The position numbers and the translations under genes are program-made. A stretch of DNA of 64,000 bases from Verticillium longisporum (lineage: Eukaryota; Ascomycota; Sordariomycetes; Glomerellales; Plectosphaerellaceae): the NCBI GenBank assembly GCA_019188255.1, contig JAETXT010000006.1:5146001-5210000 (forward strand), read 5' to 3'. Of this stretch, positions 1 through 9,218 are shown piece after piece; within the stretch, counting starts at the first letter, position 1; each line of letters starts with the position of its first letter. Below the pieces are notes generated by a model. It saw nothing but the letters and a program-made list of their open reading frames with translations, was not told where the DNA came from and searched no databases.

Positions 1-2
1 GA

Positions 3-791
3 CGCCGGCTTTTAGGAACTCAGGAGATATCAAAGGGGATCGCAAACCTTATCGGTGCAGGTAGAATCTTCCTCTCCAGTCCTGTTGCGGCGATTGAGGA
101 CAAAATGTCCAAAGTTGAAGTCACAACACGGGATGGGAAGGTATTCACGGGATCCAGATGCATCATCTCCCTGCCAAGTACCATGTACAGCGACCTTAAC
201 ATCTCACCCCCACTACCACCTCAAGCTCGTCACCTGTATGAGGCTACCAAGCTAGGCCATTACAACAAGGCGATTGTGTGCTATGACAAACCGTGGTGGA
301 GAGATCTTGGGTTCAACGGTTTCGCCATGAGTTTCATTGGCCCTGCGGTCGTGATCCGAGACACCAGTGTCGATGAGAAAGAGTGCTATGCCTTGACCTG
401 TTTCGTCAACGGGCGCGAGGGAGAGAAGTGGTCAAAGCTGTATGACCACGAGCGCAGGCGGGTCGTACTCCAACAGCTTGCCATTCTTTACAATGTTGGG
501 CCTGAGTCAGAAGTGTTCCGACCTATTGAGTTCTTTGTTCAGATATGGAAGCATGAGGAGTACAGCAAAGGGGCGCTAGCTCCCATCACTGCTCTAGGTC
601 ACTACACCAGGTTTCAGTCAGTCTATGGCAAGCCGGTAGGCAACCTGCATTTCGTAGGGACTGAGTACTCCAATGAGTGGAAGGGGTATATGGAGGGGGC
701 CATATGCTCAGGGGAAGCAGGGGCCCGGCAGGTCTTGGAAGCCTTGCGGGCAGGGAGGGGTCTTGAAAGCAGTATTATTGCGAAGCTATAG
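3..791 (+). CDS. Flavin-containing amine oxidase, C-terminal part (5' end outside window)
   Basis: The reading frame is open from the first bases of the window, so the gene starts upstream. About 262 residues remain. The start of the fragment reads like the middle of monoamine oxidases (ISKGIANLIG, then LSSPVAAIED), and the C-terminus has the FAD-contacting segment WKGYMEGAICSGEAGA. The family oxidatively deaminates primary amines to aldehydes with release of ammonia and H2O2. The N-terminal Rossmann GxGxxG lies outside the window. The protein ends 25 residues after that segment with no membrane tail, which suggests a soluble or peroxisomal MAO-N-like enzyme. The last residues, AKL, resemble a peroxisomal PTS1 signal, which would suit an H2O2-producing enzyme (inference). 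No frame breaks are seen. Substrate is unknown. Confidence 0.85.
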   Translation, partial: RRLLGTQEISKGIANLIGAGRIFLSSPVAAIEDKMSKVEVTTRDGKVFTGSRCIISLPSTMYSDLNISPPLPPQARHLYEATKLGHYNKAIVCYDKPWWRDLGFNGFAMSFIGPAVVIRDTSVDEKECYALTCFVNGREGEKWSKLYDHERRRVVLQQLAILYNVGPESEVFRPIEFFVQIWKHEEYSKGALAPITALGHYTRFQSVYGKPVGNLHFVGTEYSNEWKGYMEGAICSGEAGARQVLEALRAGRGLESSIIAKL

Positions 792-1448
792 GCTCTTCCA
801 ATTGACTCATATAGATAGTTTCTCAGGATCTCGTGAAATATATGCAAAAACTACCAGTACTAGCGTGAAAAGTGAGCATACTCACATTCCAATGATGATA
901 CGTTTCGCAAGCTCCTTGCGCGCGCAAGTGATGCAAAGACTAGATACATCACGACCAGACTCCGCTTAATACTAAATGAAATACATAGATAAAGCAACAG
1001 GCGTGTACTTGGGGAAAACCGATGCTGCGATCGAATGGTCACTGGCCGTTAAGGAAATGCCGCAGCTGGATCTGCAGCCTGATCGTCGTTTCCATGAAGC
1101 CTTGGCTTGGGATGTCTGTTTGTTCCATACAAAACCTAACTGGCTGGGTTCTGTCCCGAATATCCTGTCGCGCATGGCTGCTTCTCAATGCCGGGAGACG
1201 ACCGACGTGGCGGTGTGGCTGCACATGCGGGAGACCGACCATCTTCGGTTGAGCTGTCCCTGAACCGGGTTTCAAGTGGCCTGGGATCAACAAACAGAAC
1301 ATTTATAAATCCTTCCACCCTACGTTCGTGAAGGATCATGAACACAATAGGCATCTGCCAGGAATTTAGTGTATGACCCCTCGCCTTTTCAAAACCTACC
1401 TCAAGCATCCTATCCGTGGCACTGGCAGAACCAGCAGTTTCTTTCGGA
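792..1448. other. Intergenic, no gene seen
   Basis: 657 bp between the amine oxidase stop and the BTB gene ATG. Only short shadow ORFs with no family signature are present. It should hold the 3' end of the amine oxidase and the promoter of the BTB gene. Confidence 0.5.
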
Positions 1449-2381
1449 ATGGATCAAACTCCGGAACAGGCCCTCAAAGAGGGAATGAAGAGGTGCGAAC
1501 AATTAACAAACGAAGACCACAGCCATCGAATTCATATTAACGATGGCGACATCGCTCACAGGCTCCGCATTAGCGGCGACTACACCGACATGACGATCAT
1601 CTGTGGTGATATGGAGTATCAAGTCCACAAAGCTATCGTCTGTCCGCGCTCGAAATACTTTGATGCCATGTTCTCACATGGCATGCAGGTTCGTCTGAAT
1701 GCCTCAGAAATGGGCTCAAATTTTGCAGTGCGTTGAGCTCATGCCGAACTGACCACATTGAAGGAGAAAGATACTTCTCGAGTCGATTTGTCTGATCACA
1801 ATCCTTTCGCAGTCAACGCATTAATCAAGTTTCTTTATGAGCTCGATTACGAAGCGAGCCACACTACGGCGACACATTTAAAGGACACTGAGTTACATTC
1901 AGCGTTGGAGCTAGAGAGCGAACCTTATGTGGCACCAATGAGCTCACGGCACAAAAAGATACATTTCAGGAAGGAGAAATGGGCCGGAAAGTATCCGAGC
2001 GAGGCGCCACTTAGTGCTCCTTTGACTGAGGAGAGTCTTAGTGCGGCACAGGCTCCTCAAGGGGAAACCAACCTTCTTGATCACTGCAATGTCTATGCTT
2101 TGGCAGAATACTGCCAGATAATAGAGCTGAAAGTCCTGGCCGCATCAAAATTCCGCTCTGAAGCTGAGAAACACTGGGTGCACCCCGACTTCTTTGAGGC
2201 AATCCAGGCTGTTTACCGCACCTCGGCACGGAATGACCGCCTCCTACGCGATATCGTCGTGAACATCTTGCATAGGCATAAGGGGCTCTTAGATCGATTT
2301 GAGTATCAAGAAATCATCAGCCAGCTTGATGTCTCTTTCGAGCTGCTCATGAAACTTCACCAGCGCCAAGGATGGTGTTAG
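1449..2381 (+). CDS. BTB/POZ domain protein
   Basis: Two exons, 1449-1688 and 1764-2381, encode 285 aa. The 75-nt intron starts GTTCGT and ends AAG, with a CTGAC branch site about 10 nt before the acceptor. Joining restores the BTB core: DMTIICGDMEYQVHKAIVC, then SKYFDAMFSHGMQ joined to EKDTSRVDL, then NALIKFLYELDY (residues about 42-113). These are the usual strand/helix signatures of fungal BTB proteins. The C-terminal half (ALAEYCQI.. onward) resembles the BACK-like helical region common in these proteins. BTB domains mediate dimerisation and often recruit Cullin-3 ligases, but no second functional domain is visible, so the role is open. The first in-frame ATG was taken as start. A GTG-initiated extension of 11 codons upstream was rejected. 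Confidence 0.8.
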
Positions 2382-3002
2382 GCGAACGACAAAATTGGTC
2401 GTATACATTGAAAAACTAACAGTCAGTTTCAACAAAACGGCCTACAGTTACTCAGGAACCCTTGCATCCTTCATACATTATTCTGACATGTTGCTTAGGC
2501 AGCTTACTGCGTTGAGATGATTTGGTGGTAGTCACTTAGCCAGTCACCAGATAAAACTCTGCAGAATATGATAGGCTTTGTACCATTTAATTTTCAATCT
2601 TTGTGTCATCTAGCGAATCACACAGCCGACATGGTCTCAAGATTGCCATGATTGACCATTTGGGAACCACCTTTCAACGATACACTTATGTCACGGAAAT
2701 TCTCATTTTACAGGAATATCGAGTGATGGAATTTAGGTGCTTCGACCTGAGATGCCCTATCGGTACTGTTGCTTCATGGACGTAACCTTGTGTGGGAGCC
2801 TGTGGTCGGCTCGGGATGCGAACCCGACAAATTTGGTGCATGTATGATATCGACCAGACAGCTAGTACGGCAATGGCAACCACCACTTTGAGCACTTGCC
2901 TCCTTGAGCAGAGTCAAATTAGGATTCAATCGCCGTTTCTCATAGGAAGTTCTGATACAGTTCGACCACTGTCATATCGAGGGTTAAACTTCGTCGAGCA
3001 GA
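2382..3002. other. Intergenic, no gene seen
   Basis: 621 bp upstream of the aldehyde dehydrogenase. No ATG-started exon that joins cleanly to the dehydrogenase frame was found. A stretch near 2803-2832 looks like a tRNA T-arm on the minus strand, but no complete tRNA is present. Confidence 0.5.
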
Positions 3003-4549
3003 GTGGCGTCCGACTTCGCCGCAACATTGGAAAACCCGAGTCTTTTCGTTGGAAAGTCTTTCATCAGCGGACATTGGATCTGTTCTGAACCATGCAAAAC
3101 ATTCAAAGTCCAAAATCCTGCCACGGACGAGGTCATTGGGACATGTCTAGAATCCACCGTCAACGACTTGCACAATGCAATCAACGCCGCTTCCGCCGCC
3201 TTCCCGCTCTGGAGGGCTCAATCTGGGCGTACCCGAGGGCTCATTCTGCGCCGTCTCGGCGACCTCATCACTGAAAACAAGGTCGACATCGGCAGGATCA
3301 TCACTGCCGAGAATGGGAAGGCCAGGGCCGATGCCGAGGGTGAAGCCCTTTTCTCTGCCAGCTTCTTTGAGTGGTTCTCCGAAGAAGCGCCCAGAAGTCA
3401 TGGCGATATCGTCCCGCACATGAATCCCCAGGGAAGAATTCAAATATTGAAACAGCCCATCGGAGTCTGCGGTCTTATCACGCCTTGGAACTTCCCCATG
3501 GCGTTGGGTGCTCGCAAGGTAGCGCCGGCTCTTGCCGCTGGTTGTACCGTGGTGCTCAAATCTGATGGGCTTACACCATTCTCTTCCAATGTCCTGGGTG
3601 TCTTGGGGGAGATGGCGGGCATTCCTAAGGGAGTCCTCAATATTGTCACCGCACTTGACAACACCCCGAAGCTTGGCCTCGCCCTGTGTGAAAGCACCAG
3701 CGTCCAAAAGATTTCCTTCACGGGCTCAACCAGAGTCGGCAAGCTCCTCATGAAGCAGTCCAGCAGTGCGCTGAAGAAGTTGAGTCTCGAGCTGGGAGGG
3801 AACGCCCCCTTCATCGTTTTCGACGATGCAGACCTAGAAATAGCTGTGTCTAGCGCTATCATCAGCAAATATAAAGTCTCGGGTCAGACCTGCGTATGCG
3901 CCAACAGATTCTACGTCCAAGACGGTATCTACCAACGTTTTAGCCAGCGTCTTGTCGAGGAGGTTAAGAAGTTCAAGGTCGGGAACGGTAGTATTGAAGC
4001 TGTGACTCACGGGCCACTTACGACAAGCGTAGCCAAGGTGGAAGAACATGTAAAGGACGCTCTGAGAAAGAACGCGAAGCTTCTTCTCGGAGGGCATCGC
4101 CTACCCGAGCTTGGGTCTAGGTTCTTCGAGCCGACCATTCTGGGCGATGTCGATGACACAATGGCCGTCATGCACAATGAGACATTTGGTCCATTGGCGG
4201 CATTGGCCAGGTTCAACAACGAGGAAGAGGTTATCGGGAGGGCGAACTCAACGGAGGTTGGGCTTGCTTCGTATCTCATGACCGCCGATCTAAGTCGATC
4301 TATACGTGTATCAGAGAGGCTGGAATGCGGAATGGTGGCTTTGAACACGGGTGTTATTTCGGACCCCGCAGCACCGTGAGTTGTTTTCTGGCCTTCTTAA
4401 GGAATAGAGTACTAATAATCGAAAGCTTCGGGGGTGTCAAGCAGTCTGGGTTCGGGCGTGAAGGGAGTAAATACGGCCTGGATGACTACATGGTTTCTAA
4501 AACCATTGTGACGGGTGGTGTTGTCACAACATACAGTGCCCACTTGTAG
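3003..4549 (+). CDS. NAD(P)-dependent aldehyde dehydrogenase, succinate-semialdehyde dehydrogenase type, ATG missing
   Basis: Exons 3003-4375 and 4426-4549. The 50-nt intron starts GTGAGT and contains TACTAATAAT. Joining gives [20 protein letters not shown], the conserved end of this family. The protein is about 498 aa, normal for the family. Visible motifs: [12 protein letters not shown] (cofactor pocket), [10 protein letters not shown], catalytic Glu in LELGGNAPF, catalytic Cys in [10 protein letters not shown]. Such enzymes oxidise succinic semialdehyde or related aldehydes to acids in 4-aminobutyrate breakdown. The odd point is the start. Family members begin Met-Ala-Ser at exactly the position where this sequence has GTG-GCG-TCC, and an in-frame TAA lies a few codons upstream. 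So the start has mutated, been miscalled, or an upstream exon is missed. The remainder is intact. The amine oxidase upstream would produce aldehydes, a plausible but unproven link. Confidence 0.8.
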
Positions 4550-5470
4550 GCAAACTGGCATTACGGGCTCAGGCCATGGCTGATGGTTGAGGTTGTTCAG
4601 CTATCACTCAAACAATCACTCAAAATGCACTTTTGAATTAGCTTTTATGCTCAGGTCGCAGCCAAAGACGCAGCATTATCAAACTTCGGGGCCAGTAGTT
4701 ATTCGCAGTACTACATTATCTTATCATCCATGTCTCTAAGTCTTGGTTGTCGTGTGAGCATGTCTATATGATCCCGAGTTTATTGCCGTCTTTTCAATTT
4801 CGTTCGAAATGCTGTATTTTAAGACCAGTCGACCTTGAAGCAGTATGAGACTTTCAGAGAAGTGTATTGACTGTGTTTGCGATCACATATTGTCATGAGT
4901 TGGGTACAGACTTGATCATCATACGTTTGATGAACGGATCACACGACAAGCATCCGGCTCTCTTCTCTATCCAAACCAGACCTTTAGCACACTTGACATG
5001 GATCGATAGCCGAGATCTTGCTGCTGTAGCCTTGCGGACTACGACATGAATGAAGCCGATGCCGAGCCGAAGCTGGTCAATCTCTATGGCGAGCCGAGAA
5101 CCTGCTTATGCGACAGGGGTGAGAGTGCCGAGCGCGACTACTTCGGAGCCGGCGGCACTGGGATTTCGGCTTTTTCGGGTTTCTCAGTGTCATGCTGACC
5201 TTGTTGAATCGAGCACCCCACACTCACGAATGTTGTCTTGCGAAGTTTCCAAAGGTACCGGTGAGAGATCCCGAGGGTCTCAAACTGCTCTTCATGCAGG
5301 GAAGGATTCGAGAAACTAAGGGCGACACTCTACTTTAAGACTCAAAAATGCGATCTTAAAAACTTACAACGATGGAAGCCTTCAGCTTGGCCGCTAAAAC
5401 TGGTCGAGATATTTCTGCATCATCTCAGGTCTTTCAACCATATTCTTCAATTGACCAGTAGCTTCCCATT
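4550..5470. other. Intergenic, no convincing gene
   Basis: 921 bp. An ATG at 5046 opens about 50 codons in a natural-looking frame but stops quickly and has no recognisable motif. No RNA gene is seen. Confidence 0.45.
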
Positions 5471-6659
5471 ATGCCTATGATCTTGGAGACTGTGCCCAAG
5501 GGCGAACTTCCCACACGAGCTCCTAATCAGCCTCCCGAAGTAGTGGGCTCACAGACGAAAAGGGCACCTCGACCGACATCTACATTGCCACAGGCTATGA
5601 TCGCCGGGGCAAAAGTCCCAAAACGGGAAAGATTCAACCCAGCAAAGCATTTGGCGTACCAGCGCCCAGAGAGGATCGTCAGCATGAAAGACATTGGCCT
5701 AGAGGGCGCAGGGATCTCTGCCACTGCAATCTCTGGACCTTTCCCTCTTTTCACGCAAGAGGCCATTGCCCAGATGCGGGCCGAAATCTTCAGCAAGGAC
5801 AGCCTCGAGAATTGCCAATACAGCTCATCCTTCTGCAAGAACATGATTCGCGCAATGGGGCCAGCGTATGTAAAATCAATCGTGCACGCACGTTTCGATC
5901 GCTGATCTTGCACTTACAGCATCGCACCTTTCATCTACGATGCGTGGAACTCGCCAGAGGTTCTGGACGGAATTTCCGAAATTGCGGGGATCGAGCTTGT
6001 GCCGGTCTTCGATATTGATATTGGCAACGTCAATATTTCCTTCGATGACCAAACTGGCACGACAGCCAGGGACGAGACGGCTGTGGACGAGGTTCCGGCT
6101 TTTGCATGGCATTATGATAGCTTTCCATTTGTCTGCGTGACTATGCTCTCAGACTGCAAGGGGATGATTGGTGGCGAGACTGCAATTCGCACTCAGAGTG
6201 GCGAAGTGATGAAGCTACGTGGTCCTTCCATGGTAGGAGTCCCCCCGCGACTGTTATTAAAAGTTCGATTCGTGGCTAACTGTTTTTTCTCAGGGCACTG
6301 CCATTGTCCTTCAAGGTCGTTACATTGAGCACCAGGCCCTCAAGGCATTCGGCGGATCTGAGCGCATTACCATGGTCACATCCTTCCGCGCCAAGTCCCC
6401 TTTCGTCAAGGACGAGTCGGTGTTGACAGGAGTCCGTGGTATCAGTAACGTTTCTGATCTCTACACGCAGTATACAAGGTATCGCCTGGAAATACTGGAG
6501 GACCGCATCCGTGCCAAACGCAAAAGCGAGAACTACCGAGCGGCGTCAAAGCGACCTTTCGATGTTGACGAAATTCGGGTCTGGCTTGAGACTCAGCGTC
6601 AGTTCATTGATGCCATGCTAGTGGAAATTTATGAAGTGGAAGATGGAGAAGAGGAGTAA
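5471..6659 (+). CDS. 2-oxoglutarate/Fe(II)-dependent oxygenase-like protein
   Basis: Three exons, 5471-5865, 5920-6232 and 6294-6659, encode 357 aa. Introns of 54 and 61 nt start GTATGT and GTAGGA and end CAG. Joining gives uninterrupted sequence (MGPA-IAPFIYDAW and GPSM-GTAIVLQG). The C-terminal half carries an HxD...H...R arrangement: His196 and Asp198 in AWHYDSF, His249 in GRYIEHQAL, and Arg260 eleven residues later. This is the classical iron and 2-oxoglutarate ligand set of the superfamily. The N-terminal 60 residues are Pro/Lys-rich and likely disordered, with conserved-looking sequence starting near MKDIGLEGAG. It resembles a fungal group usually annotated only as Fe2OG dioxygenase domain protein, and substrate is unknown. 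The C-terminus is charged (RIRAKRKSE and acidic EVEDGEEE). No signal peptide. Confidence 0.75.
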
Positions 6660-8243
6660 GTCGTCGACTGTGAAATGTTGGGTGGGTTGGGCACTACGTG
6701 TTAGTTGATGCGCAAATGGGAGCACATGTGTTTACAAGTTCCGCTTCAGAATCTCCGATTGGAGGTCTCATTGCAAGCGCAAGCGCGGCTACATGAGAGC
6801 GCCCGGCTAAACGAGATCATTATGAGTTGCGCGGTATAGCGTTTGATCTACTTAGTGGCCTCTGAAGGTTGATCTTCCTCACCCCCGCGTCAAGACGCAA
6901 ACTAAACTATGATGCCCGGGACCTAGCCGGACAAGAGCCCCACAAAAGGCCGGCCTTGGTACGCGTGTCCGGGTGGGTCCCGACTACAGCTCCGAGTTCA
7001 GTCATGTAGAATCTGTCATGTAGGGGAGTTTTGAGAATTCAGCTTTGTACCGTCTCACGCTAGCAATGTTCATCCTCGGTCGATATTGACAACCATCAAC
7101 TGTCACAGCAATACGTGTTGGGTGTTGTTATAATGCGCAACACAGTCAATTTAGATGGCGCTCTGTGCTCAACAAGATTCCAGTCGGATTTCGCTGGGAA
7201 ATGGACAACGTGTCCCGGCTGCCCCCCAGGCTCGACCATCTGCTGCCTTGTTACACACTTGAGTCTTTGCAAGATCGGTCTCCACAGTCAGATATCTTGA
7301 CTCTCATGAGTACCCTGACGCCGTTGGCGCTCGTTCTGTATATCTCGCCGAAATAACAAGAATCCACAGGGGAACCACGCTCGATAGGCGCCGCCGAGTC
7401 TGCCATAAGGCGTCTATCACCAGGGTGTCTGCACAAAAGGTCCGGTTTAGTACAGGGATGGTGAGTCGATTAAACGTCATGAGGGTAGGCTAAGTACTTC
7501 TCTCCAGCCATTTTGGCCTTGACAGGTGTCGGAAGGAGTATCTTGTAGTTGAGTAGATGAAGATGTGTGCCCAAGTCGAATTGCCCCACTTGCAACACTT
7601 TTCGTGCCGAAGGAATGTTGAGGAGGATTAGGATCGTATGACGGGCCTCGAAGCAGAGGACCAACTTATATACCACAAATCGGTGCTAGCCTTGCTCTCG
7701 TTCCCATGTTCAACAGCCAGTTCCGAGGTCCAAGGCCCAATGCCACCCGACAGGCTCGTCGGGTATACCGGGCGTCTCTTGTCTTCCCACACCATGGCCA
7801 GGTTTCGCGCAGACATAGGGTAAATGCGAAGTTATAGACTTGTCATAAAGGTCTTGTGACATGGCCAAGGCTAGCTATCTCGAATATACAATTTGTGACG
7901 GCTACCCTCCATGACGATGGTGCGCGGAGACATTTGTTTATTGGGCTTTTGACATGTCACATGGCACTTTCATGTTGGAAGACGATAGGACCGGGTATTC
8001 TCAAATCAGGCAAACAAATTCGATTGGCCCTCCGTATGGCACAACATGAAAGACACAGTGTAACACACCGCTGTTATACCGACGAAAACAAAATTACAAA
8101 ACTGAGCCTCCTTTCCTTGTCTTACAATCAGTGCATCCGGCATTTGCAGAGTCTTCTGCCACGCCCACTTTTTTTTCTCAACTGAACATGTCAACGTTTG
8201 GCCCACTCAGCAAAATCTGCCCTGTACGGCACAAGAACCAGCA
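6660..8243. other. Intergenic, no gene seen
   Basis: 1,584 bp with only short ORFs lacking motifs or plausible splice partners. It is less GC-rich than the flanking coding DNA. It includes the promoter of the kinase-like gene at its right end. Confidence 0.45.
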
Positions 8244-9218
8244 ATGTCGACACAATCGAAGAATGTAAAGTCATGCTTCGCAAGACTTCTGTCACCTCCT
8301 TTTTTTGCGAGATCATCTTCGCGAAGACTTTCCGGCTCCAAGCCACCCAGCAGCTTTAAGAAAGGCCAGAATGATTTGCCTCACATCATCTCCGTCGACG
8401 AAGTCTTCAAGGAGAACGCATCCAACGAACCAGCCTTTCACCAAACGACCGTAATTGCTCAGCGCGATGGCCGGTTCTATTACGCGTCGGTGCTAACGCG
8501 GGCCGACAAGGTAGACAAAGAGGCTGTCAGGGAGAGCCTCCAACTCATTCCCCCGAAGAAAATATACCCGGCGCACGAGCCTGAGCTCACCCGCGCCCCA
8601 GGGCTGTATATCAAGACGCCGCAGCTGAGCACGTACTCGCCCGATGGCGGGAATGTCATCGCATCGCAGACTCTCAACGAAGCCAAAGTCTACGAGATTC
8701 TGCGGAAGAATCCCCATCCTGCGCTGGGAATGTGCCTCGGCTGCGTGGTCAGCGACGATGGACTCGTTACAGGGCTCGAGCTCGTGCGCTACGAGAAGAC
8801 GCTGTTCCAGCGGGCGCATGATCCGGCATTCTACGAGGGCGACACGCGGGTCAAGACCATGGAGACTGTGAAAGAGGCCGTACTCCACCTGCACAACCTC
8901 GGCCTGGCTCACAACGACCTCAGCCCGCTCAATATCATGTTTGGGCGGGGAAACAGCGACGAGCCTGTCGTGCTAGACTTTGATACATGTCATCCGGAAG
9001 GGACGAAACTCGCCAAAGGAGGAATCGTAGGGGATTGGGAGGGGACATCGATCAAAAAGTTTGACGTGTCTTCTTTTGAGTGTGACTTCCAGGCACTGTC
9101 CTATCTCGAAGACTGGCTCTTGAGACAGCAAAGGGCTTTCATGCGATGTCTTGATGATTGCAGTACGGCTGTCGAACACGCCGTCAACTTGACGCCTACC
9201 CTTGCACTGAGTTCCTGA
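8244..9218 (+). CDS. Divergent protein-kinase-like protein
   Basis: Single exon, 324 aa. The second half has kinase hallmarks. The catalytic-loop-like HNDLSPLN (His223, Asp225, Asn230) matches HxDxxxxN. LDFDTC (Asp245-Phe-Asp247) sits at the DFG position with Gly replaced by Asp. NEAKVYEIL resembles the alpha-C helix and LELVRYEKTL the hinge. No glycine-rich loop is visible; GLYIKTP might carry the ATP-binding lysine. The chain ends soon after the segment ALSYLEDWLL, so the C-lobe is short. Such small kinase-like proteins are abundant in filamentous fungi and mostly uncharacterised. The first 45 residues are basic and Ser-rich (SSSRRLSGSKPPSS), perhaps a disordered or targeting tail. It could be an active atypical kinase or a pseudokinase. 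Confidence 0.65.
   Translation: MSTQSKNVKSCFARLLSPPFFARSSSRRLSGSKPPSSFKKGQNDLPHIISVDEVFKENASNEPAFHQTTVIAQRDGRFYYASVLTRADKVDKEAVRESLQLIPPKKIYPAHEPELTRAPGLYIKTPQLSTYSPDGGNVIASQTLNEAKVYEILRKNPHPALGMCLGCVVSDDGLVTGLELVRYEKTLFQRAHDPAFYEGDTRVKTMETVKEAVLHLHNLGLAHNDLSPLNIMFGRGNSDEPVVLDFDTCHPEGTKLAKGGIVGDWEGTSIKKFDVSSFECDFQALSYLEDWLLRQQRAFMRCLDDCSTAVEHAVNLTPTLALSS

Noticed and set aside
2803..2832. tRNA-like T-arm and acceptor on the minus strand (TCGGG stem, TTCGCAT loop)
   Set aside because: The T-arm pairs well, but no D-arm, anticodon arm or full-length acceptor partner is found at the right distance. At best a tRNA fragment.
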